Positions 54,660-64,000 of a DNA stretch of 64,000 bases are shown piece by piece. The notes beneath the pieces were generated by a model that was given only the letters and a program-made list of their open reading frames with translations, did no database searches and was not told the origin of the DNA. Position 1 is the stretch's first letter. Each line of letters starts with the position of its first letter. The DNA comes from Shewanella polaris (GTDB taxonomy: Bacteria; Pseudomonadota; Gammaproteobacteria; Enterobacterales; Shewanellaceae). Where the stretch lies: the NCBI RefSeq assembly GCF_006385555.1, contig NZ_CP041036.1, positions 4,340,001 through 4,404,000 on the forward strand, read 5' to 3'. A program made the translations under genes and the position numbers.

Positions 54660-55384
54660 TATGACTTCCCATCATCGTCTGAACTGTCTGAACTATCTGA
54701 ACTATCTGAACTATCTGAACTATCTGAGCTGTCTGAGCTGTCTGAGCTGTCTGAGCTAGACTTAGTTGCCGGAGCACCTTTAGGCAACAAAAAACGACGT
54801 TGAATTTTACCCAAACCTTCTAATTCTATCTCCATCGCAATCCCTCTAGGCATCACGGTTCCATCTGCTTCTTTTTGCCATTTTCCGTCAATGTAAAACG
54901 AATATTCAATTGATAGCACATGGTCTATAACCATACTTTTTAGTGGTTCAGCACCCGATATTGGCTCAGGATAAGGGTAATACCAGCGTTCTAAGCGGCC
55001 ATTTTGGACAACATAAGCAACCGACTGTAAACTGCCCCGAGGCAGCATACCATCTGGGTTTAGCCAACCTAAACGGTAAAACATCAATGCTTCGGTTTCT
55101 GAATCGAGAATATTATCGCCCACTTGAAAAAATTGACTACTGCGACTTCCGTCAAACAACCGAGGAGTCCGCGCAACCATTTGACCTAAATCGCGTTCTA
55201 AGGCACCAAAACCTTGTTGCAATGATTTAAGCCGATCGGAAAACTCTTTAGTCACTTCATCATTTTTCATCACCGTCGATAATACCGAGTTAGCCGCTAT
55301 CCCCAACATGGCAAAAATCGCAATCGCGATAAGCATTTCCAGTAACGTAAAGCCGCTAAAATATTTAGGCTTTGTTATGCACAT
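54659..55384 (-). CDS. gspJ: Type II secretion minor pseudopilin J with a Ser-Ser-Asp repeat tail
   Basis: Minor pseudopilin of the tip complex, 241 residues. The leader MCITKPKYFSG ends at the G|FTLLEM cleavage site, with Glu5 present. The globular domain has the usual LERDLGQMVAR and GMLPRGSLQSV blocks and ends near LPKGAP. After it comes an unusual acidic tail of nine SSD triplets plus DDGKS, encoded by a 9-bp microsatellite (54678-54758). The tail is beyond the normal family end and could hang from the pilus tip or bind calcium, which is inference. It overlaps gspI by 20 bases and gspK by one. Confidence 0.94.
   Translation of the reverse strand: MCITKPKYFSGFTLLEMLIAIAIFAMLGIAANSVLSTVMKNDEVTKEFSDRLKSLQQGFGALERDLGQMVARTPRLFDGSRSSQFFQVGDNILDSETEALMFYRLGWLNPDGMLPRGSLQSVAYVVQNGRLERWYYPYPEPISGAEPLKSMVIDHVLSIEYSFYIDGKWQKEADGTVMPRGIAMEIELEGLGKIQRRFLLPKGAPATKSSSDSSDSSDSSDSSDSSDSSDSSDSSDDDGKS
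54678..54758 (-). repeat. 9-bp in-frame microsatellite in gspJ
   Basis: Nine contiguous 9-base units in two sequence classes: TCTGAACT(A/G) in the first five and TCTGAGCT(G/A) in the last four on the plus strand. On the coding strand each encodes Ser-Ser-Asp. Slippage would add or remove whole triplets without a frameshift. Confidence 0.95.
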
Positions 55385-55817
55385 AACTACTTACCTGAGC
55401 AACAATACGTTTAAATTTATCATCATCGCTGACGCTAATACGGATCATTCTAAATTTATCATCTGTGGTCTTAATAACATCTTGACGCCAATACCATTCA
55501 CGACCCGCGAGTTCTTCCTGACCGGTTTTTTGGCCTATATCAGGAAACGCATCAGGTAGACGCACATCGACCATTTGGTTACTTGCTACCCATTGGGCTA
55601 AGGTTCGCTCTTCTAAAATGGGCATATTCGCCATTTGCTCACCCAAACTTTTGGTAACCGATACCGCAGCAATTGAAAATACCATCAAAGCAACCATCAC
55701 CTCTAGTAAGGTCATGCCAGCGTTTTTACCGCGAAAGCTTTTTATACCTAAGCGGTTAAACGTGGAACTTTTAACGCTTAAGTCATTAGGGCGTTTAAAT
55801 GATGTCTGTTTATTCAT
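55365..55817 (-). CDS. gspI: Type II secretion minor pseudopilin I
   Basis: Minor pseudopilin, 150 residues. The cleavage motif is NAG|MTLLEVMVALMVFS, with Met at +1 and Glu5 present. The leader from ATG 55817 is 34 residues, much longer than usual; no nearer ATG exists and the frame is open, so either the long leader is real or a non-ATG start is used. It overlaps gspH by eight bases and gspJ by 20. Confidence 0.92.
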   Translation of the reverse strand: MNKQTSFKRPNDLSVKSSTFNRLGIKSFRGKNAGMTLLEVMVALMVFSIAAVSVTKSLGEQMANMPILEERTLAQWVASNQMVDVRLPDAFPDIGQKTGQEELAGREWYWRQDVIKTTDDKFRMIRISVSDDDKFKRIVAQVSSYVHNKA

Positions 55818-56391
55818 CTACACGCCCTATTGTTAAGCGACCTAATGCATTACCAACAACCAGCACATTGACTGGCTGACTGTCGTCATTAATCGTATTA
55901 AAGTTCAGTTCAAATGGTGTCATTTCCCCGCTGGGAAACAACAATATTTGTGGCTCGGGGTGTTTCTTTTTGTCTTCTTCAGTTTGTTCGTCAATAAAAG
56001 GCTCGTCAAACCAAGACTCATCTTGCTCGTCTTCTTGCACCAATGGCATGCCATCGATCACATCGATCACAATATCTAAGGTTATGCCCTCGTCCATTTT
56101 TTTTGCCGATAATAACCGGTCGTGATCTACAGGCAGCCATTTGCCTTCTTTATAAAACACAAACTGATATTGATCTTCGTCAATCACAATGCCAATAAAC
56201 TGGCCACTTAATACACTTTCATCCAGCACCATTTCGGTGGCAGTAATAAAGCGTTGTGCCTGCTTCTTGAGCTCTTGTTCTGGCCCCGCAACACTAACGG
56301 ATAAGGTTACCGCTGAGGCAACCAATCCCATTAGCAATGCTACAATTAACACCTCAAGTAAGGTGAAACCGGCTTGGCGATGTTGGGTCAT
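55810..56391 (-). CDS. gspH: Type II secretion minor pseudopilin H
   Basis: Minor pseudopilin, 193 residues from ATG 56391. Leader MTQHRQAG, cleavage before FTLLEVLIVALLMG, Glu5 present. The head has an acidic insert (VQEDEQDESWFDEPFIDE), making it somewhat long. ATG 56391 begins one base after the gspG stop; the longer frame to 56490 overlaps gspG and gives no pilin leader. Confidence 0.93.
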   Translation of the reverse strand: MTQHRQAGFTLLEVLIVALLMGLVASAVTLSVSVAGPEQELKKQAQRFITATEMVLDESVLSGQFIGIVIDEDQYQFVFYKEGKWLPVDHDRLLSAKKMDEGITLDIVIDVIDGMPLVQEDEQDESWFDEPFIDEQTEEDKKKHPEPQILLFPSGEMTPFELNFNTINDDSQPVNVLVVGNALGRLTIGRVDE

Positions 56392-56392
56392 A

Positions 56393-56827
56393 TTACTGGT
56401 AATCTTGTAAATTCCAGTTACCGATATCATCTTCTGAACCAGCTTGGCCGTCAGGACCTGCACTGAAAATATCAAGTTTTCCATTTTCACCAGGGCTGAG
56501 TAGTAAATAATCGCTGCGCCATGGGTCCTGCGGTAAACGCTTTACATAACCGCCTTCACGGTAATTTCTTGGTTCTGGAGACGAATTAGGCTTTTGCACT
56601 AACGCATCGAGACCTTGCTCTGTAGTGGGATAAATACTGTTATCTAATTTATACATATCCAATGCATTTTCTAAGGCTACAATATCTGATATGGCTTTTT
56701 GTTGGTCAGCTTTGTCTTTATTACCCATAAGATTGGGTACTACCATTGACGCTAAAATACCTAAAATAACAATCACCACCATTACTTCGAGTAAGGTGAA
56801 ACCACGTTGTTTATTATTATGTTGCAT
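56393..56827 (-). CDS. gspG: Type II secretion major pseudopilin G
   Basis: Main subunit of the pseudopilus, 144 residues. Leader MQHNNKQRG, cleavage before FTLLEVMVVIVILGIL. The C-terminal calcium-binding loop is typical (DIFSAGPDGQAGSEDDIGNW). AGAGGAAA lies upstream of the ATG. PilD, encoded at 23132-24058, is the likely processing peptidase. Confidence 0.97.
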   Translation of the reverse strand: MQHNNKQRGFTLLEVMVVIVILGILASMVVPNLMGNKDKADQQKAISDIVALENALDMYKLDNSIYPTTEQGLDALVQKPNSSPEPRNYREGGYVKRLPQDPWRSDYLLLSPGENGKLDIFSAGPDGQAGSEDDIGNWNLQDYQ

Positions 56828-56928
56828 TGATTATTTCCTCTAAAAAATCTTATAGAATCACACAAAACAGGTGTCATTCTTGATTAATACTTTTGGTCTT
56901 TCAAGTTTATATAAGCGTAAGTGTAAAC

Positions 56929-58161
56929 TTAACCGCTGATCAAATTATTTAACTCTAATATAGGCTGTAAAATTGCCATCACGATAAACAATACAATCGA
57001 TGCCATACTCACAACTAACATGGGCTCAAATACCCCCAAGGCAATATTGACATTCGATTCAAACTCTCGGTCTTGGTTATCTGCCGCACGTTCAAGCATA
57101 TTTTCTAACTGACCACTTTTTTCACCCGATGCAATCATATACAACATCATCGCTGGGAATAACTTAGTATTAGTCAACGCAGTGCCTAAACTAGTTCCTT
57201 CACGGACTCGGGCAGTTGCTTCATCTACAGCGGCACGCACTTTGACATTTTGTAACACTTCGCTCGCAATACGCATACCATCAAGTAATGGCACAGCACT
57301 GGCAGATAAAATACTCAAGGTTCGTGCAAATCTTGCGGTATTGAGGCCTTTACTCACTTTACCAATCACAGGCATTTTCAATAAAGCAGTATCATATTTC
57401 ATCCGCGTAGCAGGATTCTTTAACATACGCTGAAACATCACTATTCCAGCAAAAATAAGCATAACGACCACAATGCCCCAATGCTGTACAAAATCAGAAG
57501 CAAGAATCAAAAACTGGGTTGTGCCTGGCAATTCTTGGCCCATGTGTTCAAATTGCCCGACCACTTTTGGCACCACAGCAGCAAGCAACACGGCAATAAC
57601 GCCAATGGCCACTACGGTTAAAACAATTGGATAAATCATCGCTTGAGTTAGCTTTGACTTGAGTTGTTGGCGACGCTCTGTGTAATCGGCTAGTCGATTA
57701 AGCACCACTTCTAAATGGCCCGACTTCTCACCAGAAGCCACCATTGAACGGTATAAATCATCAAACACATGCGGGAATTCGGCCATCGAATCTGCCAAAC
57801 TATAACCTTCCACAACCCGAGAACGCACAGCCATAATCATACTGCCTAAGCGGTCTTTTTCTGATTGTTGCCCTACCGCTTTTAGCGCTTCTTCAATGGG
57901 TAATCCCGCCGCTACCAGAGTCGCGATTTGGCGAGTAATCAATGCCAGTTCAGCGACAGAGATATGTCCCTTAAACAAATTAGCTAGATTAAATCCACCT
58001 CGTTGTGAACGAGCTTCCTTTTCATTGACGGGTTGAAGTTCCAGCGGCATAAGACGCTGTTCTCGCAGTTGACTTCGAGCGTGACGAGCGGTATCGGCTT
58101 CAATCACACCTTTTTGTTGTTTGCCTTTGCTATCAAGGGCTTTGTATTCAAACGCCGCCAT
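56929..58161 (-). CDS. gspF: Type II secretion inner-membrane platform protein F
   Basis: Inner-membrane platform, 410 residues, homologous to PilC in this window. Two GspF domains around LALITRQIATLVAAGLPIEEAL and FARTLSILSASAVPLLDGM. Three transmembrane helices (about 175-195, 225-245 and 380-400). GAGGAG lies before the ATG. It follows gspE by three bases. Confidence 0.97.
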   Translation of the reverse strand: MAAFEYKALDSKGKQQKGVIEADTARHARSQLREQRLMPLELQPVNEKEARSQRGGFNLANLFKGHISVAELALITRQIATLVAAGLPIEEALKAVGQQSEKDRLGSMIMAVRSRVVEGYSLADSMAEFPHVFDDLYRSMVASGEKSGHLEVVLNRLADYTERRQQLKSKLTQAMIYPIVLTVVAIGVIAVLLAAVVPKVVGQFEHMGQELPGTTQFLILASDFVQHWGIVVVMLIFAGIVMFQRMLKNPATRMKYDTALLKMPVIGKVSKGLNTARFARTLSILSASAVPLLDGMRIASEVLQNVKVRAAVDEATARVREGTSLGTALTNTKLFPAMMLYMIASGEKSGQLENMLERAADNQDREFESNVNIALGVFEPMLVVSMASIVLFIVMAILQPILELNNLISG

Positions 58162-58164
58162 TGA

Positions 58165-59724
58165 TTACTCCTCGCGTGTAACGCGTAATACTTCTTCTAG
58201 CGTTGTCACACCAGCAAGCACTTTACTCATACCGTCATGGCGAATACTGGGGATCCATTTTCGCACATATTTTTCAATGGCCAATTCGCCTCTACCGCCA
58301 TGAATAAGTTCACGAACATTGTCATCAACAATCAGTAATTCGTGTATGCCGGTTCGACCACGATAGCCATTCTGACCGCATGCTTTACATCCTTTGGCAC
58401 GATAAATAATACGGGGGTCGTTTGCGGTAATGCCCAGCAATTCACGTTCGCGCTCATCGGGTTCATGCGCTTCTTTACAGCTTGGGCATAATGTCCGAAT
58501 AAGACGCTGAGCCAGTACTCCAAGTAAACTTGAAGAGACTAAAAATGGCTCAACACCCATATCTTGTAAACGAGTAATCGCACCAGAGGCTGTGTTGGTA
58601 TGTAACGTTGAAATGACTAAGTGACCCGTTAATGAAGCTTGGACAGCAATATGTGCGGTTTCTAAATCGCGAATTTCACCAATCATCACCACATCGGGAT
58701 CTTGACGTAAAATTGCGCGTAATCCACGCGCGAAGGTCATGTCGACTTTAGTATTAACCTGAGTTTGGCCAATGCCTTCTAACTCATATTCAATTGGATC
58801 TTCTACCGTTAAAATATTGGTATCTTTAGAATTAATTTCAGTTAGACCAGCATATAAGGTGGTACTTTTACCTGACCCTGTAGGACCAGTCACCAAAATA
58901 ATCCCATGAGGTTTACGAATTAACTCATCAAATTTTTCACGAATACCAGGTGTCATACCCAGTTGTTGCAAGTCTAAGTTACCGGTATTTTTGTCCAATA
59001 AACGCATTACTACACGTTCGCCATGACTTGATGGCATGGTTGAAACCCGCACATCGACAGCACGACCCGCAATACGTAACGAAATACGACCATCTTGTGG
59101 TAGACGTTTTTCGGCAATATCTAAACGCGCCATCACTTTAATACGCGATACTAATAATGACGATAATTTACGATTTGGCTTCAATACTTCTTTTAATACC
59201 CCATCAATACGGAAACGAACAATTAACTGTTTCTCATAGGTTTCGATATGGATATCTGATGCTTCTTCTTTAATGGCTTCTGATAACAATGCATTAATTA
59301 ATTTAATGATTGGTGCATCATCATCGCCTTCAAGTAAGTCTTCTGTCTGTGGTAATTCTTCAGCAAGGGTAAACAAGTCCATTTCATTACCAATGTCTTC
59401 CATTAGCTGCTGTGCTTCTGAAGAGTTAGCTTGATAGGCTTGAGTTAATTTAGCTTCAAACTTAGTCACGTCAAGCTTGATAACGGCCAACTCGACACCT
59501 GCATAACGCCTTACTTCAAGCATGGCATCTAGCGGGGTGTTATCAGTATAGAATAAACACAGTTGCTCATTCTCCTTGGCCAACACCAATTCAAAACGAT
59601 GTGAAAACGCAAATGGCAGGCGCTCTTTACTGTTCGAGTGGAAAACTTCATCTCCTTCGACAACTTCCATAGCGACATCACTAGAAACTTGGGCTAATGG
59701 CTCTGCCATAACGCTATCAGTCAT
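58165..59724 (-). CDS. gspE: Type II secretion ATPase E
   Basis: Hexameric cytoplasmic ATPase, 519 residues from ATG 59724. Walker [13 protein letters not shown], Walker B MIGEIRD, His box, and a tetracysteine zinc site (CPSC...CKAC). ATG 59724 overlaps the gspD stop by eight bases and has AAGG nine bases upstream; a start eleven codons earlier would reach farther into gspD and is less likely. Confidence 0.96.
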   Translation of the reverse strand: MTDSVMAEPLAQVSSDVAMEVVEGDEVFHSNSKERLPFAFSHRFELVLAKENEQLCLFYTDNTPLDAMLEVRRYAGVELAVIKLDVTKFEAKLTQAYQANSSEAQQLMEDIGNEMDLFTLAEELPQTEDLLEGDDDAPIIKLINALLSEAIKEEASDIHIETYEKQLIVRFRIDGVLKEVLKPNRKLSSLLVSRIKVMARLDIAEKRLPQDGRISLRIAGRAVDVRVSTMPSSHGERVVMRLLDKNTGNLDLQQLGMTPGIREKFDELIRKPHGIILVTGPTGSGKSTTLYAGLTEINSKDTNILTVEDPIEYELEGIGQTQVNTKVDMTFARGLRAILRQDPDVVMIGEIRDLETAHIAVQASLTGHLVISTLHTNTASGAITRLQDMGVEPFLVSSSLLGVLAQRLIRTLCPSCKEAHEPDERERELLGITANDPRIIYRAKGCKACGQNGYRGRTGIHELLIVDDNVRELIHGGRGELAIEKYVRKWIPSIRHDGMSKVLAGVTTLEEVLRVTREE

Positions 59725-61849
59725 TGTTTTCAGCCTTGTCCTTTTGCATACTTTCATTAATGATGCTTAAAGCCGCATCAGAATCACGCACATCAGTACT
59801 CAAGCGTTTGCGACTTTTATAGCGGTCAAGCATGTCATTCACTTCATCTGGCAAGTAAGCTTCTTGATCCCATTCTTCAAGCACAGGAACTTCAGTATTG
59901 GGCATTAAGTTAATACCACGGTCTTGTTGTTCAAGCTGTAATGCTCTGAAGTAATTATATTTACGACCCGCAATACCTTCCATTGTCATTCCGTCTCGGA
60001 TGATGGTTGGCTTAATGAAAATCATCAGATTTTTCTTGGTCGTACTGCTTGAAGAAGATTTAAATAACCAACCTAAATAAGGAATGTCACCCAAGATAGG
60101 GACCTTTTGCACACTTTCCTGTACATCTTCGCTAATTAACCCGCCTAATACGACTATTTGACCAGAGTCGGCCATCACAGTTGTGGTTAAACGGCGTGTT
60201 GAGAAACTGATGTCTACACCAGTATTGCCATTAACTCCTGAGACTTCTTGTTCGATAGTTAATTTAACCGAAGAACCTTCGTTAATTTGTGGCACAACTT
60301 TTAACTTAACACCCACCTCTTTACGTTCAACAGTCTGAAAAGGATTGTCATTGCTTGAACTGGAAGTTGAACCGGTAAGGATAGGAACCTCATCACCGAC
60401 AATAAATGATGCTTCTTGATTATCTAAGGTGGTGATTGACGGTGTGGCTAAAATATTTGAATTAGTATCACTTGATACAGCTTGAATTAACGCGGCAAAG
60501 TTACCTGTCGTAACACCCCATGCCATACCATTGACTTTACCTAATGCTTCAGCAATTAAGGTGTAATCACCATCTGATGTTGGATTAGTGGTTGTAGTAT
60601 ATCCACCATCAGAGTTAGTCACGGTAACGGTAGTACCCTCTTCTTCCTGTGCAGCAAGTACACCTGCGCCAACTTCACTGATCGACGGGCCGATGTTGTT
60701 AAACTGAGTTAAGCCACCATCGGTGCTACCCCATTGCACACCAAAGCCAACGTCATCGCCTTCGGAAATCTCAACAATAATAGCTTCAACTAATACTTGA
60801 GCTCGACGAATATCCAGTTGATTAATAACGCTTTCAATGGTTCTAAGTTGATCAGGTTCAGCACTAATTACCAGCGAGTTGGTATCGTTGTGAGCCATAA
60901 TATTGATATCACTGCGACGTTGAGTTGAGCCGCTTTGCTTGGTGCTAGTACCGTCTTTACTGTCTTCTAAGTTTTTTGCGAACCCAGTTAACACTTCAAC
61001 TAAGTCTTCTGCTTTGGCATAACGCAAATAGCGCACTTTCGTGTTGCCAGTACTTGCTTGTTCCGCATCAAGACGTTTAATTAGCTCAACCACCCGTTGA
61101 CGGCTTTTTTCATCGCCACTGACAATAACCGAATTCATACGCTCATCGGCTACGACTTTCGGTGATTGTCCTGGCAACTGCGATTGGTTGGCACTTGAAC
61201 GATATAACGTGTCAACAATACGTACTATTTCACCTGCAGAGGCATAGTTTAAGGACACTACCTGTATTGCGGTATCACCTTGTTTATCAACTCGGCGAAC
61301 AATTTCTACCAGTTTGTTCACTACCGCCGCACGGCCAGAAATCATTAATACGTTAGCTTGGTCATAGTTAACCACGTTACCGCCACCAGCATTATCATTT
61401 AACTGGCGTAATAGCGGCGCGAGCTGTTTAGCTTCAGAATTATATAATGGCACCACTCTGGTCACCATTTCATCGCCTAAACCAGGAGATTTATCATCCG
61501 CAACACGAATAGCTGAGGTTTTGGCATCTTTGTCTTTAATCACTTTAATAACGTGGTTTTCCATTTCAACTACGGCATAGCCATAGACTTGGAGTACGTT
61601 AAGAAAGAATTGGTAATATTGATCATCATTTAGCAAATCATAACTACGGACATTAATTTTGCCACGTACCGTTGGATCTACAATAATGGTTTTATTGAGG
61701 TTTTTACCGACAATATTAATAAACTCTTGAATGTCTGTGCCTTTAAAATTGGCGGCATATTGTTCCGACCACGCACTCGGCGCCGCTATCATCGCAGCCC
61801 CCACCAGCATCCCAGCAATAATCTTATGTCGGATCCCTTTATTTTTCAT
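59717..61849 (-). CDS. gspD: Type II secretion outer-membrane secretin D
   Basis: Secretin pore, 710 residues. Signal peptide about 1-29 (ending AWS), N0 domain ([14 protein letters not shown]), N1-N3 repeats, and the secretin domain with the conserved [14 protein letters not shown] block. A Ser/Gly/Thr-rich cap/gate segment lies near 395-430 and a polar S-domain follows at the end. ATG 61849 is preferred over the TTG at 61858: AGAGGA lies nine bases before it. Confidence 0.97.
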   Translation of the reverse strand: MKNKGIRHKIIAGMLVGAAMIAAPSAWSEQYAANFKGTDIQEFINIVGKNLNKTIIVDPTVRGKINVRSYDLLNDDQYYQFFLNVLQVYGYAVVEMENHVIKVIKDKDAKTSAIRVADDKSPGLGDEMVTRVVPLYNSEAKQLAPLLRQLNDNAGGGNVVNYDQANVLMISGRAAVVNKLVEIVRRVDKQGDTAIQVVSLNYASAGEIVRIVDTLYRSSANQSQLPGQSPKVVADERMNSVIVSGDEKSRQRVVELIKRLDAEQASTGNTKVRYLRYAKAEDLVEVLTGFAKNLEDSKDGTSTKQSGSTQRRSDINIMAHNDTNSLVISAEPDQLRTIESVINQLDIRRAQVLVEAIIVEISEGDDVGFGVQWGSTDGGLTQFNNIGPSISEVGAGVLAAQEEEGTTVTVTNSDGGYTTTTNPTSDGDYTLIAEALGKVNGMAWGVTTGNFAALIQAVSSDTNSNILATPSITTLDNQEASFIVGDEVPILTGSTSSSSNDNPFQTVERKEVGVKLKVVPQINEGSSVKLTIEQEVSGVNGNTGVDISFSTRRLTTTVMADSGQIVVLGGLISEDVQESVQKVPILGDIPYLGWLFKSSSSSTTKKNLMIFIKPTIIRDGMTMEGIAGRKYNYFRALQLEQQDRGINLMPNTEVPVLEEWDQEAYLPDEVNDMLDRYKSRKRLSTDVRDSDAALSIINESMQKDKAENND

Positions 61850-61873
61850 TATACTCAATCCTCTAACGCCAAA

Positions 61874-62788
61874 TTATTCTGGCAAACTAAACATGATTTC
61901 GACCAACTGTCCTTCACGCTCAACCATGACAGCCATTTCAGTGAGCTCAGGCAGTTGTGCCATCACTTCTAATGCCTGACCCATATCGGTCAGATCATAT
62001 CCATTTATTGATTTAGCTAAATCATTAGCTTGAAAACCTGCTTGTTTAAACAATGCAGCATCTTTACCCGGATTTAAACGGTAACCGGCTAATTCATCAT
62101 CATTGCGTACTGGTGAAATAGCTAAATAATCAGTGATTTTGCTTGGGTCAGCTAACATCTCATCTCGAGAATCAGACAACTCTTCAGAAAAACGTTCATT
62201 CTCACGGCGATCAACTCGAGTGACCTGTCGGTCTACTTTTGCTTGTTGTAGTTGCGAGTTAACTTCACTTTGGGTGCTGTATTTAAGCCCATCAAGCATT
62301 AGGGTTTCATAACGACCACTGTTACTGATAATAATTCGGTCGGCATAAACCTCTTTTAAAGAAGCAGAAGTGCCTTTAATTTTATCGCCTAAGCTATAGG
62401 TTGCTTGTTCACCGCTAGACTCAATAATAGCTAGACCTTGAGCTTCGTCAGTTGACGCAACTACACCGGTTAATTGAATAGACAAGTTTGTTTTGGGCGC
62501 ATCAGTGATTTGCTCTACGACTTCAGCTTTGGGCTTATTGTTATTATTATCTAACCTGCCAAAAAGCAATAGGTTACGAACACCAGCAAGCTCGATACGC
62601 TTGGCAGTGCTTGCTGAGATTGGGGTTGGCTGCCACACAGCAGATTGCGATGATACAGGCATTAACTTCCATGTAATCTGCGCAGCTAATAGCAGCACAA
62701 TAATCAACCCAAGCCAAAATACAATAGCACTCAATAGCTTGTGTGGTATTTTTGTTGAACTGATGATCAATTTATCTAATAAAACCAT
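61874..62788 (-). CDS. gspC: Type II secretion inner-membrane protein C
   Basis: First gene of the gsp operon. Bitopic protein of 304 residues that connects the inner-membrane platform to GspD. Transmembrane helix about 20-42 (IVFWLGLIIVLLLAAQITW), HR domain about 105-165, and a PDZ domain at the C-terminus (around GYRLNPGKDAALFKQAGFQANDL, split by convention). It sits 24 bases before gspD. The operon promoter should be in the 262-base gap to hslR. Confidence 0.95.
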   Translation of the reverse strand: MVLLDKLIISSTKIPHKLLSAIVFWLGLIIVLLLAAQITWKLMPVSSQSAVWQPTPISASTAKRIELAGVRNLLLFGRLDNNNNKPKAEVVEQITDAPKTNLSIQLTGVVASTDEAQGLAIIESSGEQATYSLGDKIKGTSASLKEVYADRIIISNSGRYETLMLDGLKYSTQSEVNSQLQQAKVDRQVTRVDRRENERFSEELSDSRDEMLADPSKITDYLAISPVRNDDELAGYRLNPGKDAALFKQAGFQANDLAKSINGYDLTDMGQALEVMAQLPELTEMAVMVEREGQLVEIMFSLPE

Positions 62789-63050
62789 ATAATATTGGAC
62801 CCTCTATACGTCTTGGTACAGGTCTCTGTTCTAGTTGTGAATAAATACGTTAAAATATGCGTAAGCATCATGCTAACCCACTGAGGATAAAGCAACAACC
62901 CCAGAGTATATTGATTGGCGAATCTTCACCGAATATGCTAAATTTGCACCCTAAAAACAGTCATAATGTTGCCCTTTACCGCAATAATACTCGTATTGTA
63001 TGGCAGTTAAGTTACCCAGTCTGTGAAATCATCCCTGTTTTGGAGGTCTT
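62789..63050. other. Divergent promoter region gspC / hslR
   Basis: 262 bases without a supported gene. It should carry promoters for the gsp operon (minus) and hslR-hslO (plus). A frame from 62857 reads into hslR out of phase and is not considered coding. Confidence 0.45.
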
Positions 63051-63449
63051 TTGTCTCAAACTCAGTCCGAAAAAAGCGTTATCCGGCTTGACAAATGGTT
63101 ATGGGCAGCACGATTTTATAAAACTCGCGCTATCGCAAAAGACATGATCAATGGCGGCAAAGTACATTACAACGGCCAACGAACTAAATCCAGTAAGAAT
63201 GCAGAAGTCGGTGCAACTATCCGTCTTCGCCAAGGCAATGATGATAAAGAAATTATTGTCCTTCAATTATCAGGTCATAGACAAAGCGCAAATGTAGCAC
63301 AAACCCTATACCAAGAAACACCTGAGAGTATTAACAAACGGATTATTAACGTTGAAGCACGACGGCTAAATATTTTGAATAACCCGTCACCCGATCATAA
63401 ACCGGATAAAAAACAAAGACGACAGATTATGCGCTTAAAAGATTACTAG
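63051..63449 (+). CDS. hslR: Heat-shock protein Hsp15 (ribosome-associated S4-domain protein)
   Basis: Binds free 50S subunits carrying nascent chains and helps recycle them after heat shock. It has 132 residues. The S4 RNA-binding domain covers about 9-70 ([20 protein letters not shown]). The C-terminus is basic. The start is TTG 63051 with a strong GGAGG four bases upstream; no ATG fits. hslO follows 25 bases later, as in E. coli. Confidence 0.94.
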   Translation: MSQTQSEKSVIRLDKWLWAARFYKTRAIAKDMINGGKVHYNGQRTKSSKNAEVGATIRLRQGNDDKEIIVLQLSGHRQSANVAQTLYQETPESINKRIINVEARRLNILNNPSPDHKPDKKQRRQIMRLKDY

Positions 63450-63474
63450 GCGCCCAGATAGTAAGAGAATACAA

Positions 63475-64000
63475 ATGAAAAATGATATTTTACATCGCTA
63501 CATTTTTGATAATGCCGATGTGCGTGGAGAGCTAGTTCAATTAGAAAATTGTTACCAAGAAGTGCTTTCTGCACATGCTTACCCGATTGCATTACAGAAC
63601 TTAATCGGTGAGTTAATGGCCGCAACATCACTGTTAACGGCAACCATCAAGTTTACGGGCGACATTAGCGTACAGTTGCAGGGCGATGGCCCAGTTTCTT
63701 TAGCCGTCATTAATGGCAACAATAAACAAGTATTACGTGGCGTTGCTCGTTGGAATGGCGATATTACGGCTGATGCAAGCTTGCAAGAAATGCTGGGTAA
63801 AGGTTACATGGTGATCACGTTAACACCTGATGAGGGCGAGCGATATCAAGGTGTTGTGTCATTAGATCATATGAACCTAGCCGCCTGTTTAGAAGAATAC
63901 TTTAATCAATCAGAACAGTTACCGACTCAAATTCAGTTATTTGCTAACGGTAAACAAGCTGCAGGTATGCTGCTACAAGTGTTGCCATCAAAGTCTGAAC
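63475..64000 (+). CDS. hslO: Redox-regulated chaperone Hsp33, 5' part
   Basis: The first 175 codons of hslO run off the right edge. The protein begins [20 protein letters not shown] and shows the [18 protein letters not shown] and VARWNGDI blocks of the Hsp33 N-domain. The zinc-binding cysteines that sense oxidation lie in the missing C-terminal part, so activity cannot be judged. It should be co-transcribed with hslR. Confidence 0.95.
   Translation, partial: MKNDILHRYIFDNADVRGELVQLENCYQEVLSAHAYPIALQNLIGELMAATSLLTATIKFTGDISVQLQGDGPVSLAVINGNNKQVLRGVARWNGDITADASLQEMLGKGYMVITLTPDEGERYQGVVSLDHMNLAACLEEYFNQSEQLPTQIQLFANGKQAAGMLLQVLPSKSE

Noticed and set aside
62857..63147. 96-codon plus-strand frame before hslR
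   Set aside because: It overlaps the hslR start out of frame, spans the divergent promoter region and resembles no known protein.

Overview
The window looks like chromosomal DNA of a Shewanella, probably close to the cold-water S. frigidimarina / S. livingstonensis group. This is inferred from protein resemblance, moderately low GC, the 16S variable-region-1 loop near 31960-32000, and gene order. I could not run a database search. No insertion sequence, integrase, prophage or CRISPR array is visible.

Layout. 0.2-7.9 kb: a HAD sugar phosphatase, a secreted patatin/Omp85-type phospholipase and a large periplasmic-propeller GGDEF-EAL receptor. 8.1-15.4 kb: the pyruvate dehydrogenase cluster pdhR-aceE-aceF-lpdA (minus strand) with a perfect PdhR operator. 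15.6-18.3 kb: ampD-ampE, divergent from nadC. 19.0-26.1 kb: type IV pilus genes pilA-pilB-pilC-pilD running into coaE-zapD-yacG-mutT. 26.1-32.5 kb: a complete minus-strand rRNA operon (16S, tRNA-Ile, tRNA-Ala, 23S, 5S) with P1 promoter, two boxA sites and a decayed extra 5S end. 32.7-41.5 kb: housekeeping genes: a membrane-anchored RRM protein, murI, trmA, fabR and a divergent fatty-acid desaturase sharing an 18-bp palindrome, selD-selU, cysQ and nudE. 41.7-50.1 kb: an accessory cassette, all on the minus strand: a frameshifted GNAT gene, a tail-collar (MdpB-like) gene and a 2270-residue repeat protein. 50.3-64.0 kb: yrfG, a full type II secretion operon gspC-N (minus strand), then hslR and the start of hslO.

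How they fit together. The E. coli neighbourhood nudE-yrfG-hslR-hslO is recognisable here. It is interrupted twice: by the accessory cassette between nudE and yrfG, and by the gsp operon between yrfG and hslR. The giant protein carries a segment resembling a choice-of-anchor-U domain followed by a GlyGly-CTERM-like tail. Proteins with such tails are normally exported by type II secretion. Unexpectedly, the reading frame continues through a second signal-peptide-like segment into an outer-membrane beta-barrel.

Most unusual items: (1) the giant adhesin/barrel fusion and its cassette, with a perfect FNR-type box upstream; (2) a family of CTAG-rich modular hairpin elements lying directly 3' of three unrelated genes and supplying the stop codon of one; (3) a 9-bp in-frame microsatellite in gspJ; (4) a decayed second 5S end.
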